Source: Psychrobacter sp. APC 3426
Lineage (GTDB): Bacteria > Pseudomonadota > Gammaproteobacteria > Pseudomonadales > Moraxellaceae
Direction of reading: 5' to 3'
Assembly: GCF_030408035.1 (NCBI RefSeq)
Contig: NZ_JASDCF010000001.1
Location: forward strand, 1-64,000
DNA length: 64,000 bases
Shown: positions 8,896-16,736 of the stretch, piece after piece
Numbering within the stretch: position 1 is the first letter of the stretch
How the letters are laid out: each line of letters opens with the position of its first letter
Program-made: the position numbers and the translations under genes
Notes under the pieces: generated by a model
Database searches by the model: none
Told to the model about the DNA's origin: nothing
What the model saw: only the letters and a program-made list of their open reading frames with translations

Positions 8896-9363
8896 TTACT
8901 CTAGCTCTTCAATCAGCGCCTGCATCTCCTTGATTTCACGCTCTTGTGCTTCGATGATGTCATCGGCAAGCTGCCTTACTCTGGGGTCTTTTATATCCGC
9001 TCTCGAGCTGGTCAAGATAGCAATCGAATGATGCGGTATCATGGCTTGCATCCAATCGACTTGATCAACGGTTTGTTGTGATCTAACGCCCCAAATACCC
9101 ACGGCAAATAGCAATACACTCAGACCATACATCATTAAATTGACCTTAGTTTTCTTATACATATTGCTCATAAAGGCGAGCATAATCACCGCCATACCTG
9201 CGCCCATATATAGCGCCATATAAGCTCTGGTCTCACTGAAATAAACGTGATCCCACTCATAGGTATTGAAGTACATCATGATATACATCACGACCGTAGA
9301 CGTTAGAATCATGAGGGTGAACTTCACATAAGGGTTCATCTTTTTTTGCTGTGTATGATTCAT
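8896..9363 (-). CDS. Membrane-anchored DUF305 protein
   Basis: A 155-residue protein with about three hydrophobic segments (residues 12-28, 47-65 and 76-92) and a C-terminal DUF305-like half. That half contains DQVDWMQAMIPHHSIAIL and the helix DPRVRQLADDIIEAQEREIKEMQ. The His pair in MIPHHS corresponds to the His pair in the neighbouring double-DUF305 protein. It is located 56 bases after the DUF411 gene and probably shares its transcript. A role in metal handling at the membrane is inferred from context; no reaction is known. Confidence 0.85.
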   Translation of the reverse strand: MNHTQQKKMNPYVKFTLMILTSTVVMYIMMYFNTYEWDHVYFSETRAYMALYMGAGMAVIMLAFMSNMYKKTKVNLMMYGLSVLLFAVGIWGVRSQQTVDQVDWMQAMIPHHSIAILTSSRADIKDPRVRQLADDIIEAQEREIKEMQALIEELE

Positions 9364-9419
9364 AAGTCAATCTCCATCAATGCTGAAAAACAGCCAAAAC
9401 TTACAGGCTTTCTTATAGC

Positions 9420-10046
9420 TTATAACTGTTGTTCTGCGGACTCTACGTTAACATATACCTGACTTGTACCATCTTTGTTCATTTGCATGACTTGATACGG
9501 CATAAACTGGTTTTGATATTCCATACCAGGGCTACCGACTGGCATACCAGGTACCGCCAGCCCGATGGCATCGCTTGGCGGATTGGCCAAAAACTCAGCC
9601 ACATACTTGGCAGGGACATGGCCTTCAAATACATACCCATCGGTGGTAACCGCGGTATGACAAGAGCGCATATCAGTCGGTACACCGTAGCGGTCTTTAA
9701 ACAATGCCAAGTATGCAACATCATTCGCCGTTGCGTTTAAACCATTGTCTTCTGCGTGACCTATCCACTCTTTACAGCAGCCACAATTGGCATCTTTATA
9801 AACAGTGGCTGATACGTTCTTTAGTAAGTCTGGATTGATAACCTGAGTATTTGTCATGGTTTGCGTTACTTGTGGAGCGTTTGTCTCAGCAGTGCTAGCA
9901 TTAGAAGTATTGCCACTAGCAGCATTGATGTCAGACTGCCCGCAAGCTGATAATATGGCAGCGGTTAATAATATGGCTGACCCTCGAATAAGCTTGGGCA
10001 TATGACTATCAGATTTCAAAGTAGATTTAGTAGCGAAAGGCATCAT
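9420..10046 (-). CDS. DUF411 metal-binding lipoprotein
   Basis: The 208-residue product has a lipobox AAILSACG and a Ser/Asn/Thr-rich spacer. The DUF411 domain follows (VYKDANCGCCKEW, then MRSCHTAVTTDGYVFEGHVPAKYV, then GLAVPGMPVGSPGME). The CGCC pair, the later SCH and the Met-rich tail are candidate soft-metal ligands. DUF411 proteins are commonly encoded beside copper resistance genes. An earlier in-frame GTG exists at 10052, but GAGAAG is better spaced for the ATG at 10046. A CusR/CopR-type box lies 70-91 bases upstream, so copper-responsive control by the divergent two-component system is likely. Confidence 0.88.
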   Translation of the reverse strand: MMPFATKSTLKSDSHMPKLIRGSAILLTAAILSACGQSDINAASGNTSNASTAETNAPQVTQTMTNTQVINPDLLKNVSATVYKDANCGCCKEWIGHAEDNGLNATANDVAYLALFKDRYGVPTDMRSCHTAVTTDGYVFEGHVPAKYVAEFLANPPSDAIGLAVPGMPVGSPGMEYQNQFMPYQVMQMNKDGTSQVYVNVESAEQQL

Positions 10047-10115
10047 GGTCACTTCTCATGAGTTATTTAATATAAAGTCAAATTAGCAGAATGACTCTGA
10101 CAAGCAGATGACGCC

Positions 10116-10137
10116 AAGATGACAATTTTGTCATCTT
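10116..10137. promoter_or_regulatory. CusR/CopR-type operator
   Basis: Two perfect 10-base arms, AAGATGACAA and TTGTCATCTT, are separated by TT. The E. coli CusR/HprR box has arms AAAATGACAA and TTGTCATTTT with a two-base spacer, so only one base per arm differs. The site lies 70 bases before the DUF411 start codon and 229 bases before the response-regulator start, placing it best for control of the DUF411-DUF305 genes. Confidence 0.85.
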
Positions 10138-10194
10138 ACCGCGCTGAGTATTGCTTTATCATAAATATAGTCGATCCACTATGAAATAGATACG

Positions 10195-10274
10195 GTGCTA
10201 CTGGGATGAGTTTTTTGCAGCCTCTGGAGTGACGCAGTCGCACAGCAAGCAAAGAAAACTTATACCAGTAGCAC
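10195..10274. repeat. Palindromic intergenic repeat, shared-core family (arm type B)
   Basis: The 80-base element is bounded by perfect 10-base inverted ends GTGCTACTGG/CCAGTAGCAC. Its minus strand carries the core TTGCTTGCTGTG ... CCAGAGGCTGC flanked by T- and A-rich arms. The same core is at 12.8, 16.9, 27.9 and 53.3 kb. It sits between the operator and the response-regulator gene, so it may alter that gene's leader. Confidence 0.8.
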
Positions 10275-10365
10275 GCTGTAAAAGCTGTACTCTTTTTATT
10301 TAGGATTCACTATAACAGTTGGCACATATATTGATATCACCCCAAACAATCGGCGCGAGTATGCT

Positions 10366-11172
10366 ATGAAAGTATTGTTAGTCGAAGATGAGTTATCGCT
10401 TGGCGACTATATTAAGAAAGGTCTAAGCGAGGCGGGATTTCTCGTTGAGCATAAAACAACCGGCTTAGATGGTTATCATGCCCTTATGACGGAAGACTTC
10501 ACTGTCGTGGTGATGGATGTGATGCTGCCTGATGTGAGTGGATTTGAACTAGTGAGTAATTATCGAGCAGCTGGTAATACTACTCCTGTGTTATTTTTGA
10601 CCGCAAAAGATGACCTCAGCGACCGCATAAAAGGTATTGAGATTGGCGGTGATGACTATCTGACCAAGCCTTTTGCCTTCGCTGAGCTGCTGGTTAGAAT
10701 CAAGAGCCTACTGCGCCGTGCCAATCAAGCAGACTACGCCAGCACAGTGCTGCATAGTGATGATTTAAAGATGGATATCGCTAAGCGTAGCGTACAGAGA
10801 GCTGAGCTGCCCATCAAATTAACCGCAAAAGAATTTGCTCTATTGCAGTTTATGCTTGAGCGCCAAGGCGAGGTATTGCCGCGCTCTGTGATCGCCTCGC
10901 AAGTATGGGATATGAATTTTGATAGCGATACCAATGTGATTGACGTGGCCATAAGGCGCTTAAGAATCAAAATCGATGATGACTTTGAAACTAAGCTCAT
11001 TCATACCGTACGCGGCATGGGTTATAAATTAGAAGCTATCGATGTCGACGCTAAAGCGACTAATGGAGCCAACAATAATAAAAATACTCCAAGCAATATA
11101 AATACTACTAACGCTACTAAATTTATAGATACCAACCTAGCCTCTAAAACCAATTACCCTGAAGTGAAGTAG
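10366..11172 (+). CDS. OmpR-family response regulator, CusR/CopR type
   Basis: This is a 268-residue cytoplasmic DNA-binding regulator. The receiver domain spans about residues 1-115, with phospho-acceptor Asp51 (VVVMDVMLPD), a conserved Thr in FLTAKDD and Lys in YLTKPF. A winged-helix domain (about 125-225) ends VIDVAIRRLRIKIDD ... HTVRGMGYKL. A 40-residue Asn/Thr-rich tail follows the wing domain and is not part of the family core. The start codon has a GAG motif seven bases upstream. The gene is one base from the sensor kinase gene and divergent from the DUF411 genes. The nearby operator matches the CusR class, which supports copper or a related envelope stress as the signal. Confidence 0.92.
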   Translation: MKVLLVEDELSLGDYIKKGLSEAGFLVEHKTTGLDGYHALMTEDFTVVVMDVMLPDVSGFELVSNYRAAGNTTPVLFLTAKDDLSDRIKGIEIGGDDYLTKPFAFAELLVRIKSLLRRANQADYASTVLHSDDLKMDIAKRSVQRAELPIKLTAKEFALLQFMLERQGEVLPRSVIASQVWDMNFDSDTNVIDVAIRRLRIKIDDDFETKLIHTVRGMGYKLEAIDVDAKATNGANNNKNTPSNINTTNATKFIDTNLASKTNYPEVK

Positions 11173-11173
11173 C

Positions 11174-12649
11174 ATGGGATATCACTCGCATAATCGACGC
11201 TTATCATTATTGTGGCGCACTATCCTACTGCTGACGGTATGCGTACTGATTTCCCAAGTCTTTTTATACACTTGGATACAGCGCTCGGTTAATGATCATT
11301 TTGAACAGATGGACGCAGAGATTTTGACTCATGCAGCGTTTAATTTGCGCCAACACATCATGGACATCCCGCCTGATGACCAGCATCACCCAATCAATAG
11401 GCAGCCATCAGCGTTAGAAACTTCTGGGCTGGGCTATGAGGTCAAGACTGTCATCACCGACCTTAACGGACAAGTGATTAGCAGTCAGCCGACAGACTTC
11501 GTTAATACGTTCAATGATAGCCGATTGGTACAAGAATTATGGCAGCAGCACCACGACCAACCCTTTGATTTACAGCTTGATAACCGTCATTTCCGCGCCA
11601 TCGTCATTGAGCATTCCACACGCTTAGCGTTAATCGCGCTACCGATCGATGTGCACCATCAGTATCTTGTGCAATTCAACAGCCATCTCATTCTGATACT
11701 CAGTGCGATTACCTTTATATTGGTGTCAGTGGCAGCGCTTAGTGTGTATCTGGGATTTGCGCCCTTATCTACCATCAGTCATAAGATGACTCGCATCAAT
11801 GCCGAGCAGCTAGACGATAGGATCATCGTCGCTGAAATGCCTAGCGAGCTGCGCCCATTAGCTAACGCTTACAATGCCATGATGGATAAACTTGAGCACA
11901 ACTTTGACTCGCTATCGCGGTTTTCAGATGATATCGCTCATGAGCTGCGCACGCCACTGGCGACCTTGAGCACCCAAACGCAGGTAATGCTCAGCAAGCC
12001 CAGAGACAGTCAGGAATATGTTGAACAGTTGCATCATCAACACGATACGCTCGAGCAACTATCGGCTTTGATTAACAATATGCTCTTGCTCGCAAAAACC
12101 CAAAAAGGTCTCTATGACTCACAGCTCAATCTTGTCGATACCGAGTCATTAATGACCAAGCTTATCGATTATTTTGAGCTGATAGCCGAAGAGCGAGGTA
12201 TATCTTTTGAGAAAAAAGGCCACTTTGATGCGGTATTGGGTGATGAGAGCTTATTACAAAGGCTGTTTGCTAACCTGATATCCAATGCGATTTACTATGC
12301 CGCCAGTGACAGCGTCATTACTATTGCGGCAGTCTCTAGCACTGATAGCGTCATTACAAACAATACGCACGTGCTAAAAGAAACCATGCAGCAACCGTCA
12401 TCAATAATCACCATTACCAATCGTTTAAACGAACCTCTTACGCAAGCAGAAGCCAATAAGCTGTTTGAGCGTTTTTATCGTCATGACAAAACCAATAGTC
12501 AGCACTCGGGTACAGGATTGGGCTTATCCATCGTACAAGCGATCGCACATGCCCATAACGGCAAGGTCAGTATTACCATCAAAGATGACTACGAATTTCA
12601 AGTTAATGTGCAGTTATTAAAAAAAACCCAAACCCGTGACCCTTATTAA
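11174..12649 (+). CDS. Heavy-metal type sensor histidine kinase, CusS/CopS class
   Basis: The 491-residue membrane kinase is the partner of the preceding regulator. The first membrane helix is near residues 13-32, followed by a periplasmic sensor of about 130 residues, a second helix near 168-192 and a HAMP segment (LGFAPLSTISHKMTRI). The phospho-acceptor His is in FSDDIAHELRTPLATL. The ATP-binding domain has an N box (LLQRLFANLISNAIYYA) and GTGLGLSIVQAIAHAH. A Ser/Thr-rich insertion of about 30 residues (SSTDSVITNN ...) interrupts the ATPase domain. It starts one base after the regulator stop, so the two are surely co-transcribed. Confidence 0.92.
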   Translation: MGYHSHNRRLSLLWRTILLLTVCVLISQVFLYTWIQRSVNDHFEQMDAEILTHAAFNLRQHIMDIPPDDQHHPINRQPSALETSGLGYEVKTVITDLNGQVISSQPTDFVNTFNDSRLVQELWQQHHDQPFDLQLDNRHFRAIVIEHSTRLALIALPIDVHHQYLVQFNSHLILILSAITFILVSVAALSVYLGFAPLSTISHKMTRINAEQLDDRIIVAEMPSELRPLANAYNAMMDKLEHNFDSLSRFSDDIAHELRTPLATLSTQTQVMLSKPRDSQEYVEQLHHQHDTLEQLSALINNMLLLAKTQKGLYDSQLNLVDTESLMTKLIDYFELIAEERGISFEKKGHFDAVLGDESLLQRLFANLISNAIYYAASDSVITIAAVSSTDSVITNNTHVLKETMQQPSSIITITNRLNEPLTQAEANKLFERFYRHDKTNSQHSGTGLGLSIVQAIAHAHNGKVSITIKDDYEFQVNVQLLKKTQTRDPY

Positions 12650-12719
12650 ATCTAGAAACCACAACCGCTCAGTTACCACTTACCCCCTGAGCAATTAAGT
12701 AACTAGTTTTAAAGACATG

Positions 12720-12854
12720 TATTCAGTGAAAAGTAATATCGATACATCACGCGCTGCTGATATCACTTTTTCTTGCTTGCTGTGCCTGCGCAGACAGAGG
12801 CTACAAAAAATTAATATCAGCAATACTGTAGCGTTTTTAGGATATTTTGACTAT
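12720..12854. repeat. Palindromic intergenic repeat, arm type A (copy 1)
   Basis: This 135-base element closely matches copies at 16858-16992 and 53215-53353. The shared layout is TCAGTGAAAAGTAATATC at one end, an internal GCTGATATCA inverted pair, the core CTTGCTTGCTGTG-CTGCGCAG-ACAGAGGCTAC, and TAGGATATTTTGACTAT at the other end. The left end here is degenerate (ATTCAG instead of TAGTCAG). A 60-codon frame through it is a by-product of the repeat. Confidence 0.85.
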
Positions 12855-12965
12855 GGCCTTCTTATAGAAAGTCATTTTGAGTATTACAGTAACACTTAGT
12901 TTTAATTCGATAATGAGAAGGGTTGAAAGCTCTTTATTAATGAGCTTTAAGCGGAAATTCAGACA
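12855..12965. other. Intergenic, no gene seen
   Basis: AT-rich sequence between the repeat and the tRNA operon terminator. The sensor kinase gene has no obvious terminator of its own other than the palindromic repeat. Confidence 0.4.
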
Positions 12966-12997
12966 CAAAAAAACCTCAAGTAAACTAATACTTGAGG
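12966..12997 (-). terminator. Terminator of the tRNA-Val/tRNA-Asp operon
   Basis: A perfect 9-base stem CCTCAAGTA/TACTTGAGG with a six-base loop is followed by a T run on the minus strand. Confidence 0.85.
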
Positions 12998-13039
12998 CGA
13001 AACTTGCTTAAACTCGAAAGTCTAAATTTGTTTTAAATA

Positions 13040-13116
13040 TGGCGCAGCGGACGGGACTCGAACCCGCGACCCCCGGCGTGACAGGCCGGTATTCTAACCA
13101 ACTGAACTACCGCTGC
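13040..13116 (-). tRNA. tRNA-Asp (anticodon GUC)
   Basis: A 77-base cloverleaf with CCA encoded. The acceptor stem is GCAGCGG/CCGCTGC, the anticodon loop CTGTCAC contains GTC, and the T arm is GCGGGTTCGAGTCCCGT. It is second in a two-tRNA transcript behind tRNA-Val. Confidence 0.97.
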
Positions 13117-13165
13117 TTAGGTCGTTTTAGCATTTAACCCTTGTACAGGTTCACTTGCTAATAAG

Positions 13166-13241
13166 TGGTGGGTGATGACGGATTCGAACCGCCGACATTC
13201 TGCGTGTAAGGCAGACGCTCTACCAACTGAGCTAATCACCC
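13166..13241 (-). tRNA. tRNA-Val (anticodon UAC)
   Basis: A 76-base cloverleaf with CCA encoded. The acceptor stem is GGGTGAT/ATCACCC, the D arm TAGCTCAGTTGGTAGAGC, the anticodon loop CTTACAC contains TAC, and the T arm is GGCGGTTCGAATCCGTC. Confidence 0.97.
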
Positions 13242-13374
13242 TGAGAACCGTTCGTAGGTTCAGGATAGAAATCTTTTAAGAGGATTTTCTGAAAGTTTTC
13301 ATATTTAAAGTTGTCACCCTTCAAATAACTTTCAACAGAAGATAACTAACTAAAGCCTCGCTCTGTGGGTGTGT

Positions 13375-13402
13375 ATTATATAGATTTACACATGGCTGTC
13401 AA
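13375..13402 (-). promoter_or_regulatory. Consensus sigma-70 promoter of the tRNA-Val/tRNA-Asp operon
   Basis: On the minus strand a perfect TTGACA (13397-13402) and a perfect TATAAT (13375-13380) are separated by 16 bases. The first tRNA base is about 134 bases downstream, so a precursor leader is expected. Confidence 0.85.
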
Positions 13403-13516
13403 ATGATATTTAGCCTTTTTTAGCGTATTTTATATAAATTTATCGGAAATTCTAACAAGCCTTTGTTTTTAATAACTTTATATTTTACCCATTACCAATA
13501 TATCTGCTTAAGCCCT

Positions 13517-14005
13517 TTACGTATTGGCTAGTGCACGCTCAATATCGGATTTAAGCGCTTCAGGCTTGGTGGTTGGCGCATAACGGTCAATGACCTGTCC
13601 ATCAGAGCCAATTAAAAACTTAGTGAAGTTCCATTTAATACCATCTGTCAGCAGTCCGCCTTTTTGATTTTTTAGCCATTCGAAAATCGGATGGGCAGTA
13701 TCGCCATTGACATCGACCTTAGTCATCATCGGAAAGCTGACGCCGTAATTCTTTTGACAGAATGCACCGATCTCATCATTACTGCCCGGATCTTGGCTAC
13801 CGAATTGATTGCAAGGGAAACCAATCACGACCAACCCTTTGTCTTTATATTGTTGATACAGCGCCTCTAGCCCTTCAAACTGCGGCGTAAAGCCACATTT
13901 GCTGGCGGTATTGACGATTAATAACACCTTGCCTTGATAATCCGCAAAGGCTTGCGAAGTGCCGTCGATACGTTCAGCGGCAAACTCATAAATAGTACTC
14001 ATCAT
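13517..14005 (-). CDS. Glutathione peroxidase family protein (Cys type)
   Basis: The 162-residue thiol peroxidase reduces hydrogen peroxide or lipid peroxides using thioredoxin or glutathione. The peroxidatic Cys is in NTASKCGFT (about Cys37), replacing selenocysteine. The other signature parts are GFPCNQFGSQDPG with the catalytic Gln, and IKWNFTKFLIG with the catalytic Trp and Asn. A Cys in GAFCQKNYG is a candidate resolving Cys. The length is normal, and no signal peptide is seen. The next gene upstream on the same strand is msrB, with a terminator between, so they are separate transcripts. Confidence 0.93.
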   Translation of the reverse strand: MMSTIYEFAAERIDGTSQAFADYQGKVLLIVNTASKCGFTPQFEGLEALYQQYKDKGLVVIGFPCNQFGSQDPGSNDEIGAFCQKNYGVSFPMMTKVDVNGDTAHPIFEWLKNQKGGLLTDGIKWNFTKFLIGSDGQVIDRYAPTTKPEALKSDIERALANT

Positions 14006-14082
14006 TCATCCTTAAATTGATTGTTTTATTATTGATGGTTTAAACCTTATTACTCTATAAACAGTATACATAAAACTTATAA

Positions 14083-14110
14083 CAAAAAAGGAAGCACCAC
14101 GTACTTCCTT
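14083..14110 (-). terminator. Terminator of msrB
   Basis: A GGAAG...CTTCC stem with A/T flanks is followed by a T run on the minus strand, about 50 bases past the msrB stop. Confidence 0.75.
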
Positions 14111-14162
14111 CTTATCATACTTATTTTAACTGAACCACTGGTTTTAGCCAAACCACTGATAC

Positions 14163-14588
14163 TTATTCTTCGGTTTTATCCAAATCAATAGATAGTGAGT
14201 TGATGCAGTAGCGCATGCCTGTGGTCTCACGCGGTCCATCAGGGAATACATGACCCAAATGCGCGCCGCAATTGCTGCATGTGACTTCGGTACGGCGCAT
14301 GCCTAGAGAGTTATCAACGTGCTCATCGATGGCGCTATTATCGATGCCTTGATCAAAGCTTGGCCAACCACAACCAGCGTCGAACTTATTGTCCGACTCA
14401 AACAAGCTTGCACCGCAGCCTTTACAGCGGTAGATGCCTTTATCATTGATGTCGTTATAAACGCCAGTAAAAGGACGCTCTGTGCCCTTCTCCCGCATCA
14501 CATGATACTCTTCGGCACTCAAGCGCTCTTTCCAATCAGCCTCAGTCAGCTGGCTGATTTCTTCTTTGCTTAATTGATTGTCTTGCAT
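14163..14588 (-). CDS. msrB: Peptide-methionine (R)-S-oxide reductase
   Basis: MsrB repairs the R epimer of methionine sulfoxide in proteins. The 141-residue product has two zinc-binding CxxC pairs (CKGCGASLF and CSNCGAHLGHVF). The catalytic Cys lies in GMRYCINSLSIDL. GCGWPSFDQ and the DGPRETTG turn complete the active site. The protein is a stand-alone MsrB without MsrA fusion, and it is cytosolic. A leader of about 400 bases with structured elements precedes it. Confidence 0.96.
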   Translation of the reverse strand: MQDNQLSKEEISQLTEADWKERLSAEEYHVMREKGTERPFTGVYNDINDKGIYRCKGCGASLFESDNKFDAGCGWPSFDQGIDNSAIDEHVDNSLGMRRTEVTCSNCGAHLGHVFPDGPRETTGMRYCINSLSIDLDKTEE

Positions 14589-14749
14589 CGTTTATCCTTA
14601 TGGAATGTTTGGATGAAATGAATAGTTATCTCAATGGTTATTTGTCATTTTTTTGCAAAACGTTATCGTTCGTTTTTATGATAACGATAGCCTTTATCTG
14701 CTGCTTATTGGCTGACTATTCAAGGTGCTTATTTAAGGTAGTTATTATA
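14589..14749. other. Leader region of msrB
   Basis: The msrB promoter is expected here. A CGTTATCGTT ... GATAACG inverted pair lies at about 14660-14688. No gene is seen. Confidence 0.4.
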
Positions 14750-14753
14750 AAAA

Positions 14754-14852
14754 TGCTCGCTTGAACGAGCACTGAGCACTCAGTCTCTGGAAACCACAGG
14801 GAAAGCCGTACAACCTATAAATGCAAGTTATTCTTGCATTTTTTATAATTTT
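14754..14852. ncRNA. Candidate structured small RNA or double terminator
   Basis: Three compact hairpins occur in 100 bases. They are TGCTCG-CTTGAA-CGAGCA, CTGAG-CA-CTCAG and ATGCAAG-TTATT-CTTGCAT. The last is followed by six T on the plus strand. The first is followed by TTTTTA when read on the minus strand, so either strand could yield a short terminated RNA. No Rfam family is recognised by eye. The third hairpin may instead be a protein-binding palindrome. Confidence 0.4.
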
Positions 14853-14923
14853 AAAATTAATTTGAATGATAGATATTTACATACTTGCATTAGAGTCTGA
14901 TTTGCAATAATATCTTGCATTAG
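14821..14923 (+). promoter_or_regulatory. Repeated CTTGCAT motifs upstream of the XRE-AlaA fusion gene
   Basis: CTTGCATTAG occurs at 14884-14893 and 14914-14923, exactly 30 bases (about three helical turns) apart. CTTGCATT also occurs at 14833-14840 and its inverse ATGCAAG at 14821-14827. The array ends 79 bases before the ATG of a gene encoding its own DNA-binding domain, so autoregulation is a reasonable inference. Confidence 0.5.
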
Positions 14924-15001
14924 TACTGGATTGTGGCGAATTACTTTATTGGGTGTTTCTCTATTACAAATACATTGCTTGGTTAATAAAAGGTGTGAAT
15001 A

Positions 15002-16651
15002 ATGATGACTGATAGCACAGAGTTGCAGGCTAGCAAAGGCACACAAGCCGAACGACTGGTTCAATTGCGCCGCGATAAAGGTATGACGGCCGAGCAATTG
15101 GCGCAAGCAATGACAGCAGCAGGTGCAAAGGTCAGTCGTGGCGCTATCTCTAACTGGGAATGCGGCACCAATGGTATTGTTTCCTCTAAACTGCCAACAC
15201 TAGCTCGTATCCTAGGCTGCAGCGAAGGTTACCTACTCCGTGGTGAGCTGCAAAGTGAAGCCAATATTGATATCAACATCGATAGCGACGCAGATTCAAC
15301 CCAAAGCATAACTGCTACTAATAAAAACCCAGCACCTAGCAAGCAAGCAAGCAACGCTCAACCAATGACAAGTCAAGCAGCCAAAAACTCACAACACAAC
15401 CCTATGAGTGGTCACTCTATGAACACAATAAAAAAATCCGATAAACTACAAAACGTATGCTACGACATTCGTGGTCCATTACTGCAGACGGCTAATAGAA
15501 TGGAAGCGGAAGGCAAACGTATTTTAAAGCTGAACGTTGGTAACCCAGCACCTTTTGGTCTAGAAGCACCGCATGAGATTTTACGTGATGTGGCGATGAA
15601 CTTGCCAGAAGCGACGGGCTATTCTGACTCTCAGGGAATTTTTTCTGCCCGTAAGGCGGTATTGCAGTATTACCAATCAAAAGGACTGCTATCGGCAGTT
15701 GATGTTCGTGATGTTTATCTGGGCAATGGTGTGTCTGAGCTGATTGTGATGACCATGCAAGCGCTCATGAATGACGGTGATGAAATACTCATCCCAATGC
15801 CAGATTACCCGCTTTGGACGGCAGCTGCTAATCTTTCCGGTGGTACAGCTGTGCATTATCGCTGTAATGAGGAAGACAACTGGCACCCTGATATCGAAGA
15901 CATCAAATCTAAAATCACGGCTAAAACCAAAGGCATTGTGGTTATCAACCCCAATAATCCAACTGGTGCACTCTATAGCGATGAGCTGCTATTACAAATC
16001 ATCGAAGTGGCAAAAGAGCATGATTTAATCATCATGGCTGATGAGATTTATGACCGTATTCTTTATGATGATACCGTACACACTCCAATGAGCACCTTGA
16101 CTGATGATGTGCTTGTACTCTCCTATAACGGTCTATCAAAGTCGCATCGTATTGCCGGATTCCGTGCAGGTTGGATGATGGTATCTGGCAAAAAACACCA
16201 TGCCGCTGACTTCATCGAAGGCTTGGATATGCTGGCATCTATGCGCCTATGTTCCAACGTTCAAGGTCAATATGCGATTCAGACAGCGATGGGCGGTTAT
16301 CAAAGCATGAAGGAGCTCACCTCAGAGCGTGGACGCCTCTATAAACAGCGTGAAATGGCCGTCTCCCGTCTTAATGCGATTAAAGGGATTTCTTGCACCA
16401 TGCCACAAGGTGCGTTTTATTGCTTTCCAAAGATGGATCCTGACGTTTACCCTATCGAAGATGATATGGCGTTTATGATGGACTTGTTGGTTGAAGAGAA
16501 CGTTTTGATGGTGCAAGGCACAGGATTTAACTGGGATAAACCAGATCATTTCCGCTTAGTATTTCTACCAAACTTACATGATTTAGAAGATGCCATGGAT
16601 CGCTTAGATCGCTTCTTTGCCAAAAAACGCCAACAATTTGGTACTGAGTAA
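15002..16651 (+). CDS. alaA: XRE-type helix-turn-helix domain fused to alanine aminotransferase AlaA
   Basis: The 549-residue protein has two parts. Residues 15-80 form an XRE/Cro-type DNA-binding domain (LRRDKGMTAEQLAQAM ... SRGAISNWECG ... LARILGCSEGYLLRG). After a Ser/Asn/Gln-rich linker (82-139), residues 140-549 match E. coli AlaA closely, beginning MNTIKKSDKLQNVCYDIRGP. Motifs are NVGNPAPFG, GNGVSELIV, NPNNPTGA, ADEIYDRILYDD and the PLP lysine in YNGLSKSHRIAGFRAGW. AlaA makes alanine from pyruvate and glutamate. E. coli AlaA lacks any HTH, and MocR-type fusions use a GntR rather than XRE domain. A ribosome site GGTG precedes the ATG. Internal Met140 could yield the enzyme alone. Confidence 0.93.
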   Translation: MMTDSTELQASKGTQAERLVQLRRDKGMTAEQLAQAMTAAGAKVSRGAISNWECGTNGIVSSKLPTLARILGCSEGYLLRGELQSEANIDINIDSDADSTQSITATNKNPAPSKQASNAQPMTSQAAKNSQHNPMSGHSMNTIKKSDKLQNVCYDIRGPLLQTANRMEAEGKRILKLNVGNPAPFGLEAPHEILRDVAMNLPEATGYSDSQGIFSARKAVLQYYQSKGLLSAVDVRDVYLGNGVSELIVMTMQALMNDGDEILIPMPDYPLWTAAANLSGGTAVHYRCNEEDNWHPDIEDIKSKITAKTKGIVVINPNNPTGALYSDELLLQIIEVAKEHDLIIMADEIYDRILYDDTVHTPMSTLTDDVLVLSYNGLSKSHRIAGFRAGWMMVSGKKHHAADFIEGLDMLASMRLCSNVQGQYAIQTAMGGYQSMKELTSERGRLYKQREMAVSRLNAIKGISCTMPQGAFYCFPKMDPDVYPIEDDMAFMMDLLVEENVLMVQGTGFNWDKPDHFRLVFLPNLHDLEDAMDRLDRFFAKKRQQFGTE

Positions 16652-16666
16652 AGAGTGAAAAGACAT

Positions 16667-16707
16667 AAAAAAACGCTTATCAGCATGGTGCTGGTAAGCG
16701 TTTTTTA
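16667..16707 (+). terminator. Terminator of the AlaA fusion gene
   Basis: The long stem ACGCTTA-CAGCA/TGCTG-TAAGCGT with one bulge is followed by a T run, 20 bases past the stop codon. Confidence 0.9.
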
Positions 16708-16736
16708 TTGAGCTAAATGAAGCAATAAGCATTGGT

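Noticed and set aside
12717..12899. 60-codon frame on the plus strand after the sensor kinase gene
   Set aside because: It lies almost wholly within the type A palindromic repeat, and the other copies do not keep the frame open in the same way.
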